A DNA stretch of 64,000 bases from NCBI RefSeq assembly GCF_040954645.1, contig NC_092812.1, positions 992,001-1,056,000 of the forward strand, written 5' to 3'. Every line of letters begins with the position of its first letter. Position 1 is the first letter of the stretch. The DNA is from Diabrotica undecimpunctata. Its lineage: Eukaryota; Arthropoda; Insecta; Coleoptera; Chrysomelidae. Positions 44,799 to 55,701 of the stretch are shown piece by piece. The translations under genes were made by a program, and so were the position numbers. The notes beneath the pieces were generated by a model, which worked only from the letters and a program-made list of their open reading frames with translations, ran no database searches and was not told where the DNA came from.

Positions 44799-47237
44799 AT
44801 GTCGACCACAAGGAGTCAAAGCAAAATGCAAGAAAGGAAGGAGGATAACAGAGAAGAGGAAACAATTGTTGAAGAAGGATCGGATAATGAAGGAAATGTT
44901 ACAATAGTTGAGGAGAAAAAAGAATTATCAGGAATAGAGAAAATATTACAACTAATGCAATTACAGACACAACAAATACAAGAGAATCAAAGGGAAACAA
45001 AACAAACAATAGAGAAAAACCAACAAGAAACATCACTAAAAATGGATAGAAATCAACAAGAAACAAAACAAACAATGAGCAATATAGAGCAGCGTTTGGA
45101 AAACTATGAACAGGAAATTAAAGGATGTGTTGAGGGGATAAAGAAAGAACTGATACAACAAATAGAAGAGATTAATGAAATTAAAAAGAAAATGGGAGAA
45201 CAAGAAAAGAAAGTAGAAAATAAGATGAAGGAAATCAAGATTGGCCAGAAAAAGGAATTAGAACAGTTAGAAGAAAAATTTGAAATGGCGCTACAAGAAG
45301 ACAGGAAGGAAGTAGAAAGAAGATTAAAGCAAAATGAAAAACAAATGGCAGAAATTGAACTAAGAGGGGTAGAGAGAAAAGAAGTTATCATCCATGGAAC
45401 AAGCGAGGCGAAAATACAATTTGGCGGGGATATTCGGAAAACACACCCAGTACCGTTTGTTAAAAATTTGAAAACCAAATTACAACGTATTAGATATTTT
45501 GACGATTGCAAAGAAACAATTAGAAACCATTTGAAAGAAGGAGCAGCGTTATGGTATGAAAGCAAGGAAGATGAGTTTGAAAATTGGACAGATTTTGAAA
45601 ATAAATTTCTCAACTATTTCTGGGGGAAAAATAAACAGAGAGAAATCAACCAAGAGCTACAGAATGGAAAATATCACGAAAAAATGGGAATATCTGAAGA
45701 AAGATATGCTTTGCAGATATATAACAATTCAAAATATCTAGAATACAAATATTCTACCGAACAGCTGGTAGAAATGATCAGCAGACATTTTGAGGAAACG
45801 TTGGAAGATCACGTGATTTTGAGAAACTATCAAGATATTGATAGTTTGTGCCAATTCCTTCAATTAAAAGAAGCGAAAAGAAAAAAAATGAGAAATAGAA
45901 GACAACATGACCAATATAATGGAGCGGAAAGAAGGTATTCATCAAATTATGACCAGAGAAACCGACATCCCAGATCAACAAACGAATATAGGCCGAGAAA
46001 TTACAATAATTACAATAGACAACAAAATTACGATAACAGGAATGACACACAACAGAGAACATATGAAAATCACAACAGGAATAGAGATGCACAAAATCCT
46101 CCGAATAGGAATACTAACGAACAAAGGGACGATAGAAATAACCAGAGCTTCCAACAACAAAATAGAAGGGAGATGAATCATGTAGCAATAGGAAACGACA
46201 GACAAATTTCTAATTCTAATCTAATATTTTTAGATGCATTTATAAAACATAAAGCGATTAAAATTGTGATTGATTCTGGATCGGAGATATCGCTAATCAA
46301 TAAAAAACTAGTAAAAGAATTAAATTTGGACAGATTTGTGTATAAGATTCCTAGGGTTGATTTAGTGGGTGCAAACAATAAAAATTTGACGACAGTAAAC
46401 GAAGGCTTGGGAGTACAGATAAGAGTGGGAAACAAATTCCATATTATGAAATGTGTGGTGATTGAAGATTTAAATCATGATATGATAGCGGGAATTGATG
46501 AATTGAGGAAAAAAGATATCACCATAAATTTTTCGGAAAATAAACTGGAAATCAGAGCAGAACCAGACAACACAGGAGAAGAAAAGCAAACAGATAGGAA
46601 AACAAATTCTGGAAGGATCAATGCACAGGAAAAACGCAAAGAAATCGATATGACTGTAGAGGATAAACCGAAAGTACAAGAACAAGATCTAACAGAAAAG
46701 AAAAAGAGAAGGAAGAAAAAGAAGAAGAGTTCGAAAAGAAAGCAGGAAAATAAGATGGAGACCAGAGAAAAACAGGAAATAGAAGGTACAGAAGAATTGT
46801 TGGCAACCGACGATAAAACAGAATGGAAGCAGGAAGAAAAAGAAGGTATCATCAGAGAAATGAAAGGAATAGAAACATGGTGCTCGGAATACCAAAGGGA
46901 ATTAGAGGATAAAAAGAAAACAGAAGAAAAAATGGCATTGATGGACGAGAATCCAGAATTTTGTGAAGAAGTATTATGGACAGTGAACACATGTGAACAA
47001 AAGGTGGATGAAAGAAAAATAAATTGTGAAAAAAACATGGAGAAGGAAATAGAGAAGATTTTAGGAAACCATGGAGAATTTGTTAATAAAGTAAATCAAG
47101 TGGTTAAAAATTATGAACTTTCTTTTAAGGGAAAATACTTGGAAAAATTTAAAACGAAAATATATCCAATCCCGTATAAAGACAGGCAATATACGGGGTA
47201 TTTTAACATTCACGACATTTGTCAGTATCATAAGTAG
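44799..47237 (+). CDS. Gag-protease polyprotein of element B, ending before RT
   Basis: The first AUG is at 44799 (MSTTRSQSKMQERKEDN). In order: an acidic N-terminus; long coiled coil with repeated ENQ(R/Q)ETKQT units (about residues 60-200); Gag core (IQFGGDIRKTHPVPFVKNLK, EGAALWYESKE, DFENKFLNYFWGKNKQREIN); an Arg/Asn/Tyr-rich tail (NYNNYNRQQNYDNRN) without a CCHC knuckle. A retropepsin follows in the same frame (IKIVIDSGSEISLINKKLVK, catalytic DSG at about residues 492-494; then VVIEDLNHDMIAGIDELRKK). Next is a lysine-rich linker (KKKRRKKKKKSSKRK), a predicted helical region, and a terminal KTKIYPIPYKDRQYTGYFN, which resembles the segment just before RT in gypsy pol. Then comes a stop. The frame is complete; no RT follows. 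Confidence 0.85.
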   Translation: MSTTRSQSKMQERKEDNREEETIVEEGSDNEGNVTIVEEKKELSGIEKILQLMQLQTQQIQENQRETKQTIEKNQQETSLKMDRNQQETKQTMSNIEQRLENYEQEIKGCVEGIKKELIQQIEEINEIKKKMGEQEKKVENKMKEIKIGQKKELEQLEEKFEMALQEDRKEVERRLKQNEKQMAEIELRGVERKEVIIHGTSEAKIQFGGDIRKTHPVPFVKNLKTKLQRIRYFDDCKETIRNHLKEGAALWYESKEDEFENWTDFENKFLNYFWGKNKQREINQELQNGKYHEKMGISEERYALQIYNNSKYLEYKYSTEQLVEMISRHFEETLEDHVILRNYQDIDSLCQFLQLKEAKRKKMRNRRQHDQYNGAERRYSSNYDQRNRHPRSTNEYRPRNYNNYNRQQNYDNRNDTQQRTYENHNRNRDAQNPPNRNTNEQRDDRNNQSFQQQNRREMNHVAIGNDRQISNSNLIFLDAFIKHKAIKIVIDSGSEISLINKKLVKELNLDRFVYKIPRVDLVGANNKNLTTVNEGLGVQIRVGNKFHIMKCVVIEDLNHDMIAGIDELRKKDITINFSENKLEIRAEPDNTGEEKQTDRKTNSGRINAQEKRKEIDMTVEDKPKVQEQDLTEKKKRRKKKKKSSKRKQENKMETREKQEIEGTEELLATDDKTEWKQEEKEGIIREMKGIETWCSEYQRELEDKKKTEEKMALMDENPEFCEEVLWTVNTCEQKVDERKINCEKNMEKEIEKILGNHGEFVNKVNQVVKNYELSFKGKYLEKFKTKIYPIPYKDRQYTGYFNIHDICQYHK

Positions 47238-47320
47238 ATTTTAATAACATAGTGAAATAATTTGATCCTAGAAAACTTTTGTCATTTTTAAAATTTAAGA
47301 AAGACTTTTCGGCAGATCAA

Positions 47321-47332
47321 ATGGCGGGGATT
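47321..47332 (+). promoter_or_regulatory. Polypurine tract of element B
   Basis: ATGGCGGGGATT directly before the 3' LTR. Confidence 0.6.
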
Positions 47333-48723
47333 TGTTATAATATGTAAAATCGAGAAAAATATGGTTTGTTTAAAAATATTTCAAAATTCAATAACATTAA
47401 AATAATTCAGATAAGTAGGATAATATCCAACAAACATTTCGAAGAAGGAGAGTTATTAATTTCTTGAATTACCTGTACTAAACAAAATGTAAGCTTTGCA
47501 TAAATTATTTCTTTGATATACTTGAGTGACCCGCATAATTTTAAGTGAAATCCCAAAGACAATTGAAATACATTAATGCAGTGATTAAAGACAATAGAAG
47601 GGATTATAGAAAGAGGTTTTTGTTAGTTTTTAAGAATTATAGAAAACTATTATTTGTAAATAAGTTTTAGGAAATTTATAATTATAGGTAAAAATTTGTT
47701 TGTTATCGAAATGAAAAAATGGGGGAATTGTGACGAGTTTTGATTGGCGGAGATTGAAAAAGGTGGGATAAGTATGTAGGAAAAAGTTTAGCGAGATTGA
47801 GGAGAGAGAAAAGATATAGGCAGTTGGTTTTCCAAATCTGTAAGAGGAACAGTGATTGTTCTCTGGCGGTTCCTGAAATGTAGCAAGCAGTAGTGTTGAA
47901 TGTTAGTGAGTTTTTGTGGAGTTAGTGTATCTGACAGAAGCTGAAGCAGAAAAATATTGTAAGTCATATTTCTCTACTTATATTCCAAGAGTCACTGTTC
48001 AGGCCAACGAGAGATTCAGTTTATCGTAAAGAGAAGATATTCCAAGAGTCATTTTTCACTCGGGCCAACGAGAGATTCAGTTTATCGAGAGGAGAAAGGC
48101 TATCATAATTTGAATGATTTGTGCTTTTGAAGGAGATCATTAAGGACGATATACTTGCAACAATCTGTGTAAGATTGCTGATTACATAGGGAGCGGTTGA
48201 GAGGAGATAATATAGTCTACAAGGAACAAGGATTTGGACCACTCATCATCAGAGAGAGATATTTTGTTTTCTGCAGTTTTTTCTTTTATTGATAACACAA
48301 TTTTTACACTTAATTTAGAAAGGATATAAATATTTTGATTAGGAGAGTTAGAATAGTTGGGAATTTTGAAATTTCAATTAATATTGTTTGTACCATAAAT
48401 TTTGATTGTTCACGTACGGAGAACAAAATTTTGAGAATCCGTATATGAGATTTGTTTATTGAAAACTTTTGAGTGTGAATTATTTCATTATTTTTATTTC
48501 AATATATAGTGTTAGATCATATGTGTTTTTTATTATTCCGGTATTCTCTGGACCTTACCTTTCACATGTAATAGCATAGATATTGAAGCACGAATTTAAC
48601 CCTGAGATAAAAGAATTAAAAATTGTGATAGAGTCATAATCATATCATTTAAATAATTTTAATAAAAGAAAAAAATTAATTAGCTAATTATTGCTTGGCG
48701 CACCAAGACTTTAAATATCACAG

Positions 48724-48726
<3 letters not shown>
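47333..48726 (+). repeat. 3' LTR of element B
   Basis: Starts TGTTATAATATGTAAAATCG, a near-perfect copy of 43005-44399. It ends CACAGTAA directly before (TA)n. Confidence 0.9.

Positions 48727-48804
<78 letters not shown>
48727..48804. repeat. (TA)n tract 9
   Basis: Pure TA, right border of element B. Confidence 0.95.
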
Positions 48805-48808
<4 letters not shown>

Positions 48809-49232
48809 CATCCTACTATCATTTTCGCATCGATACTTATGCTTTTACCATCAATTTAGCATCGTCTTGCAAAGTAGCATCTGTATATCGACGCTACTTT
48901 ACAAGACCTTAATAACTGTTTTCCCGTACTTGTTACAAGAATTTTAACCATCTCATTGATTAGAGTCTTGATACCGTGTTGGTATTTTAAAATATCCGCT
49001 TTCTCTTTTTATCCCTTATTGAGTTATATAAGTTTATTCCAGAAAATGTTTGAGTCTAAAATGATGGCACAGTGAAAATATTATATATATTTAGTTCAGG
49101 GTTTTACCGTTTACTCGCTGCCATTATATACATGAAAATGTATATCCCACTTTCATTATCAATCATTTTAGCATCAGAAATTTGGCATCGTTGTTGAATA
49201 TAATATTACCCACGACGAAATAGTAAATTTAA

Positions 49233-49234
<2 letters not shown>
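48805..49234. other. 430-bp unit between (TA)n tracts, unrecognised
   Basis: No gene. It contains an internal short inverted pair, TTGCAAAGTAGCATCTGTAT near 48868 and GACGCTACTTTACAAGA near 48890, and repeated CATTTTAGCATC-like words. Nature unknown. Confidence 0.35.

Positions 49235-49324
<90 letters not shown>
49235..49324. repeat. (TA)n tract 10
   Basis: Pure TA, about 90 bases. Confidence 0.95.
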
Positions 49325-49327
<3 letters not shown>

Positions 49328-49389
49328 TATCTACAAATCATTCTGGCATCATGTTTGGTTAAAAGTAACGGGTTATGATATATTGCAAC

Positions 49390-50400
49390 TACCTATTGTA
49401 TCTTCGCTCCAATTCGTCCAGTCGCGACGTACAGCACCTCAAATGATAAGATTTAACCAATAAAATACAATAAGACAGAAAAATCAAATATAGCAGCATG
49501 TCAAAAAGGCCTTAATTATATATCTTCGTTTCTATAAGTCCAATCGTGACGTACAGTATCTCAAATGACAGGATTTAACCAATTAAAAACAATGAAATAA
49601 AAAAATTAAATACAGCAACATGTCCAAAGGGCCGTAGTCACGTATCTTCGGTCCTATTAGTCCAATCGTGACGTATAGTACCTCTAATGATAGGATTTAA
49701 CATAAATAATACAATGGGATAGAAAAATCAAATGCAGAACAATGTCAAAAGGGCCTTAGTTGTGTATCTTTAGTTCTATTAGTCCAATCATGACGTGCAG
49801 TACCTCAAATGAAAGGATTTGACAAATAAAATACAATTAGGTATAAAAATTTAATGGAGTAGCACGTCAAAATGGCCTTAGTTATGTATCTTCGGTCCTA
49901 TTAGTCCAATCGTGACGTACGATACCTCAAATGATAGCACTTAACCAGTAGAATACAATGACATAAAAATCAAATACAGCATTACGTCAGAAGGGCCTTA
50001 GTTACGTATCTTTGTTTTTAGTGGCCCAATCGTGACGTACAGTACCTCAAATGATAGGATTTAACCAATCGAATACAATAAGATAGAAAAATAAAATACA
50101 TCAGCTTGTCAAAAGGGCCTTAGTTATGTATCTGCGGTCCTATTAGTCCAATCATGACGTTTCGTACCTTAAATGATAGAATTTAACTAATATAATACAA
50201 TGAGATATAAAAATTAAATAGAGTAGCTTGGCAAAAGGGCCTTAGTTATGTATCTTCGATCCTATTAGTCCAATCGTGACGTAAAGTACCTCAAATGGTA
50301 CCATTTAACTAATAGAATACTACGACGTACAAATCAAATACATCAACACTAAAAGGACTATAGGTATATATCTTTGCTCCTATATATGTTATGTCAAAAG
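49390..50400. repeat. 122-bp tandem repeat array, about eight copies
   Basis: The word TCCAATCGTGACGTA (with variants) recurs at about 49417, 49539, 49661, 49783, 49905, 50025, 50147 and 50269, a period of 122 bp (one 120). Each monomer also has ATGATAGGATTTAAC and GTCAAAAGGGCCTTAGTTA. Copies differ by roughly 10-15% by eye, so it is an old minisatellite. No coding frame runs through it. Confidence 0.9.
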
Positions 50401-50408
50401 AGGCTTAG

Positions 50409-50999
50409 TTGCGTAAACGAATTAACGCACAGAAGTGTGTGGCATATTACGTGACAGGATTATTAGCGAATACCATACGATTACGTCATACATCTCTTTG
50501 CATACGTCCACTTTTAGTTAATAGAATGCGCAAACTCTTTTGCAATCGTGATATCAATATAAAGTTACGAATACGAATGCTGCGGTGTTATGTCTTTTCT
50601 ACCCTGTTGTATGGAGTAGAGGCTTGGACACTAAAACAGTTGACCACAAAAAACATCGAAGCTTTCGAGATGTGGTGCTATAGGCGCATTCTCAGAATAT
50701 CATGGATGGACCGCGTCACTAACACGCAAGTACTCCAAACTTTAGACAAAAGATGCGAAATTCTAAATGAGATAAAAACTAGAAAGATGGAATACTTGGG
50801 GCACATTGTGAGAGGTGAAAAGTACGAACTTTTAAGAAATATCATGCAGGGCAAAATTAAGGGCAAAAGAAGTGTGGGAAGAAGAAAAATATCGTGGCTT
50901 CGTAATCTACGTGAATGGTTCGGGTGTAGTTCGATTGAACTTTTTAGGCGCGCTGCTAACAAAGTCGCAGTGGCCATGATGATTTCCAATCTCCGCTAG
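50409..50999 (+). pseudogene. RTE-type reverse transcriptase C-terminal fragment, copy 1
   Basis: An open frame of about 196 codons without a proper start (KCVAYYVTGLLANTIRLRHT). Recognisable parts: IKLRIRMLRCYVFSTLLYGV, EAWTLKQLTTKNIEAFEMWC, YRRILRISWMDRVTNTQVLQ, MEYLGHIVRGEKYELLRNIM, ISWLRNLREWFGCSSIELFR, ending MISNLR* and an (AAG)n-like tail. This is the region after RT in insect RTE-group pol proteins. It is 5'-truncated; the frame itself is undamaged. Confidence 0.8.
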
Positions 51000-51029
51000 G
51001 AGTGGCACGAGAAGAAGAAGAAGACTTTT

Positions 51030-51480
51030 AGTTAACTACTTAGTATGTATTCAGTACTTTGCTTTACGGTTGTTGAGGCATTAACTCTTAAACAGAAGAA
51101 TGTTAAAAATCTTGAAAGCTTTGAGATGTGGTGATACCGCCGTATACTAAAAATAAGTTGGGTGGATAAAATTACAAATGAAGAGTTAATACGCAGAATA
51201 AATAACGATCCAGAAGTTATACTGAATATAAAAAAGAGAAAACTTGAATAGTTTGGCCACCTGATGACAGGACAAAAGTACACATTCCTACAAAATATAA
51301 TGCATGGAAAAATCCAAGGACGCAGAAATCCAGGCCGTAGAAGAATGTCCTGGATGAGAAATTTAAGAGAGTGGTTTGGCTGTACCACTAACGAATTATT
51401 CAAAACAGCAGTAAATAAAATTAGAATCGCCCTAATGATATCCAATCTCCGATAGCAGAGGCACTCAAAGAAGAAGATAT
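51030..51480 (+). pseudogene. RTE-type C-terminal fragment, copy 2, more decayed
   Basis: Same domain as copy 1 with stops: IQYFALRLLRH, then NLESFEMW*YRRILKISWVD-like reading, then TGQKYTFLQNIMHGKIQGRR, MSWMRNLREWFGCTTNELFK, MISNLR*, again with an AAGAAGA tail. It lies only ~30 bp from copy 1 in the same orientation but is clearly an older insertion or a different subfamily. Confidence 0.7.
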
Positions 51481-51554
51481 GATAAACTCGAAAAATCTCC
51501 AACGTTCACTGTTAGACATATGCTTCCCGTTCAGTATACACATTTACTGCTCCT

Positions 51555-51645
51555 TGACGCTGTGACGAGAATGAGATAGGATTTAACAAATAGAATGACA
51601 GAAAACTAAAAAAGACAATGTGTCAAACGTGGAATGCGTCGCAGA
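51555..51645. repeat. Isolated diverged monomer of the 122-bp repeat
   Basis: TGACGAGAATGAGATAGGATTTAAC and GACAATGTGTCAAA (positions 51569-51629) follow the monomer order of the array at 49390-50400. This suggests the array once extended past the two RTE pieces. The longer motif is described by its parts AGATAGGATTTAAC and ATGTGTCAAA. Confidence 0.5.
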
Positions 51646-52429
51646 ACGTGAAATATTAGCGTAAAATTATATGATGCCATAGACGGTTCTTTAATACCCA
51701 GCAAACTCGCTTTGTAAAGTTACATAGCAGGGATCTGTGCGAGAAAAAGTCGATCATTCGTTTTATAACCCAAAGGGGACCATAAAATATTCAACGTTAA
51801 AATTTGACATAATGTAACGGTATGACAAATCTTTTTTCTCCCGCATGTGCTTGCCTGTGTACCTATACAAGGGGAGTCGTGCATAACCTTTAAGTTGATC
51901 GTAATACATAACTGCAACAACAAGTATGTTGACGACTTGGGTTAGTATATACAGTGCATTCCGTACGTTTTTTAAACATGGTTAGGAAATTGTTGACTGG
52001 AGGCTATTAAAGAAGTTCTTAAAATAATTGCGGGTCACCGCCTTTTCTGTAAATGGAGTGAATATTGTTATCGATTTAATTTTTTTCTTCAGTTGAATAA
52101 TTCCTGCTGGTATTTGGTCTAAGCTTACTTCTTTTTCTCATTCAAACTGTTTCATAGCTAATTTTACTTCCTCTTTATAGTGCCCTGTTCACCTGTTTTG
52201 GTAATTTCGGACTATTTCATTTCTTATAACATAAAACAGTTGTTTCAGATATCTTTATCGCGTTTCCTTTTTTTTATGGATGAATATGCTGCCGTTTTCA
52301 TCTCCTACTATTTCATATGGAGCTACACGATTAACAATTCCAAATCAAGAAAAGACAAATAACACTCCGAATTATATTATACAACTAATAGTCGAAAAAT
52401 AAAGAGCAAGAGGTAGATAATCAGACAAT
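51646..52429. other. No gene seen
   Basis: Short frames only on both strands; no conserved motif recognised. Confidence 0.35.
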
Positions 52430-52620
52430 TAAGATGAGCGCTACATGATGTACGCAATGCCACATTTGAACACTACATTAGTACATTGTCTAAAGAAGAT
52501 CATTCACTATGGATAGCAACAAAACACTTGAAGAGACCTGATCAATACAACCCACCAATTAAGAAAGATGACGTTAGTTGAGGGAGATCAGACCAGGAAA
52601 AAATGTAAACATTTTCAGAA
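52430..52620 (+). pseudogene. Jockey-clade ORF2 linker fragment
   Basis: Reads LRDVRNATFEHYISTLSKED, HSLWIATKHLKRPDQYNPPI, KKDDV* and GRSDQEK. This is the segment between endonuclease and RT in Jockey-type ORF2 proteins (YISSLS...SLWKATKKLKRP). Very short, with stops. Confidence 0.6.
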
Positions 52621-53149
52621 TACCAGATAATAATAATCAAGCAATAGAACACTGAAAACTTTTGTTTTTAACTGTACGCCCGTGAATGACTTATTATTTT
52701 TTAAATAACACTTAATATTGCACTTTTTTATTGTATTTTTTTCATCTTTCAAGATAATTCTTATAGGAATATATTTATTTATAACATACAGTCCTATGGG
52801 AACAAGAGTTGCAGTAAAAGATTTTTCTAAATATAGAATGTAAACCATATTTCCAATATATTTGTGAAAAAGAACCAGTTTATAATATTCCGGACGACGT
52901 AATAAAACCTTATTTTAGACTATTGGTCGATGAATTGAAATCATTGTTCAAGAAACGAATTATTCATGTGCAGATGTTTTACTATAAAAACATGTAAAAC
53001 CAAAATCTCGATTAAAAAAATTGCAACCAGTTACTCACGATGAAACTTAACCCCATTATTGATTTTACAAGTAATAAAATGGGTCGACAAAAGACCAGTT
53101 TTAATTCTTACAACTTTTAAACATAATAGTTATATCTTGGTTTAATCAG
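52621..53149. other. No clear gene
   Basis: Low-complexity AT-rich DNA; possibly the missing upstream part of the piggyBac relic, too decayed to read. Confidence 0.3.
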
Positions 53150-53651
53150 ATGAAAAGAAAAATTATACACAAGTACTAAAACCACAAACTATTCTCGATT
53201 ATAACTTGGTGAAAAAGAGTGTTGATTTTAGTGATTAAGTGGCTTCTTACCAAAGCCCAATACGCAAAATTCTGAAGTGGTACCGGAAAGTGGCAGTGGA
53301 ATTAATATTTAATACCGCATTTAATACCGCAGTAGTAAATGCTTAGTTGCTAAATAATAGAAAACGTAAAAAAGCGACAACCTATCCTTGAGTTCAGACT
53401 GGAGTTCGCGAAGGCATTTGCAAATAAAGAAATGTTGTAACCCTCACGAACAGTTACACCCAAAAATACCATCTCAGGCAAAGCGATGTAGATAATACAA
53501 AGAGAAGAAAGTGTACAAGATGTAACAAAATTTTAAGAAGAAGCATGACTAGTAGAAAGGACGATAGAAAAGTTAAAAAAGTTAAAACATACTCTGAAGA
53601 ATGTGATGGCAAAACTGGAATATGTCTAGTGTGCTTCAATGGAGCACATTA
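53150..53651 (+). pseudogene. piggyBac-like transposase C-terminal part
   Basis: Frame pieces give QTILDYNLVKKSVDFSD*VA then SYQSPIRKILKWYRKVAVEL, matching the piggyBac block with the last catalytic Asp (IxDYNxxMxGVDxxDQ) and the following SLKWYRK. A frame-shifted stretch with RKRKKATTYP follows. The C-terminal cysteine-rich domain is RRKCTRCNKILRRSMTSRKD and KTYSEECDGKTGICLVCFNG, ending AH*. The Cys spacing CxxC...CxxC fits the piggyBac zinc-binding tail. Dead by several stops. Confidence 0.75.
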
Positions 53652-53805
53652 AAAAACAATTTTACTTATACAGGAACTATTATTGAGTAAAAACGTATTA
53701 TACCTCAAGTGGCCTTATAGTATTGGAAGTCGTAAGTTGATAGTTTTAGTAGAACATTTTAATTGTTAATTACCTCCGTAAAAGTGAGTTATAGTATTTA
53801 TAAAA

Positions 53806-54130
53806 AGATGGATGTAAATAATATGCCTTCGACATCTAAAAAAGCTAAATGTGAATATAAACGTAGATTGACCACTGCTGAATTACAATCATTGTTAGAA
53901 GCATCTGGCGAGGACGATGTAGATTAAATGAATGGTGGAAGTGACTCTGATTGACTCTGACGAAATATTTGCACAAAGTCGTTCAGAAAAATCGAGGATT
54001 GCGTTTTGGAAAGAAACAACACAAACAGAATTTAAGACTTTTCTCGGACTTATGTTCCATATGGGGACAATTAAGATGAACCGTCTGAATGACTACTAAA
54101 AAAGTATGGGTAACTTCTATAATAGTGTTG
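53806..54130 (+). pseudogene. piggyBac-like transposase N-terminal part
   Basis: The ATG at 53808 reads MDVNNMPSTSKKAKCEYKRR and LTTAELQSLLEASGEDDVD*, the acidic leader of a piggyBac transposase. After stops, a shifted frame gives TQTEFKTFLGLMFHMGTIKM and NRLNDY*KSMGNFYNSVDLT, the first part of the core (FLGLxxxMGxxxxxxLxxYW). It lies downstream of the C-terminal part, so two copies abut or a rearrangement occurred. Confidence 0.7.
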
Positions 54131-55632
54131 ACTTGACTAGATAATTGCTCATAGCCCATATTAAGAAATAAGCGAATAGATAATCCTCACTTGTCAAAGA
54201 AACTGAAAAAACGTGAAGTGGTCTAAAAACTAAAAAGTCCCCTATTCAAACTGGTTTTTAATAAAAAATTTAATAATATGTTAAAGTTTTTTTAATATAC
54301 CCTAAAACTAAAAGCGAAAAGAATCGATTGCAAGTTACAAAATACTTGTAGAGTCATACTGTTTGGACAAGTACAGTTGTTTAAATAATCGCTTTCTGTC
54401 ATAAACAAATTGAATAAATTGTAAAATATTTTTTGATCTGCTTGATATTTAGCACACTTTAATAACTCATCAATTGCCATAATTGCCTGTCGTTAGGCCA
54501 AAAACAAAGTTATTAACATTATTTATAAATTACTACAAACATAATATCATAGAGTTTACGGTTTTTTGGAATTATATCAATTATTTATGTATTTAAATTT
54601 GGTATTTCTCTGCATAAAAAAACTTTTTATGGTCTACAACTATTATTTGAATTATTTTTCTTTAGAATGTATACAAAACGTTTTATAAGCAAAAAATTAT
54701 TTTTTTTTGCCTTTTAAGATTGTTTAAAAAAACAAAGCAAAATCAACTGTACGTCTTTACGAATTTTTCGTCAGCTACCCCTCATACTATTTAGAATTTA
54801 AATTTCTGTATAAGATTTTTTTAAATTATTTAGCGAGGTTCCGTGAACTACTTTCTTATGGCATGGTCAAAGTCAAATATTATTTTTTTATGTGATTAAG
54901 CCACAATTATTGGTCGTTATTGAGATGAAAATTACATTTTTAATTAACTAATATTTAACGTTTTGATTTCCACTATTATTTTACAATAGCTTTGTTTATT
55001 GTACTAATTATGTAAACATGTGTATACACATTTTGTACAGAAAAACGTTGTTTGAGAACGATTTCCGGAATGGAAATCAAAATTTCAAACATTATCACAA
55101 TCACAACCAATAATAAAGGCCTTAATCCCATAAAACCATAATATTTATCTCAAACTATTCATCGATAGCTTCGACTTAACAGGTTGTAAATTAAAATTTA
55201 TGTAAAATATTCCCCTACACGATTCTCTGGGCAAAAATATCTAGGTTAAATAAATATAACATCTAAACGAAGAAAAAAACCTGTTGAGACTGCAACTTGT
55301 GAGCAGGTAGTTTCAATGTCGTTATTCGAACTTGACCCAAACAACCGATCGATATTTAGGTATCTAAAATATTATTTTAAGGATTAATACCGGCAACATC
55401 TACTGGCTCTAAAATGATGCCAAATACAGTGATTTTACCGCTCGATGTTAAAACGTAGGTTTGATGTAAAAATTAAATATATAAAAAAAATCGGAATATT
55501 AAAAAACCGACAACAGTGCCAAGCCTACAAAGGTGCCCTAAACGAACATACACAATTTATAAATAGAAAATGATAGCAATTCTTGGTGATGCTAAATTAC
55601 TGCAACGTGAAAAGAGTTCTAAAGGATAGCGG

Positions 55633-55636
<4 letters not shown>
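54131..55636. other. No gene seen
   Basis: AT-rich (with poly-T and poly-A runs) and no conserved coding sequence. Confidence 0.35.

Positions 55637-55696
<60 letters not shown>
55637..55696. repeat. (TA)n tract 11
   Basis: Left border of palindrome 2. Confidence 0.95.

Positions 55697-55701
<5 letters not shown>

Larger units (their letters stand above)
43005..48726 (+). mobile_element. LTR element B: long-LTR, Gag/protease-only retrotransposon in (TA)n
   Basis: Direct repeats of ~1.39 kb (43005-44399, 47333-48726) enclose a 2.93-kb interior with PBS, one 813-codon frame and a polypurine tract. Both outer ends abut (TA)n. The LTRs differ at only about six positions that I could see. The polyprotein stops at the point where RT would begin, so this is a young, apparently intact, non-autonomous element related to element A. 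Confidence 0.9.

Noticed and set aside
49390..50400. Regular repeats considered as a CRISPR array
   Set aside because: Monomers are contiguous and diverged across their full length, with no constant repeat plus variable spacer, and the genome is eukaryotic.
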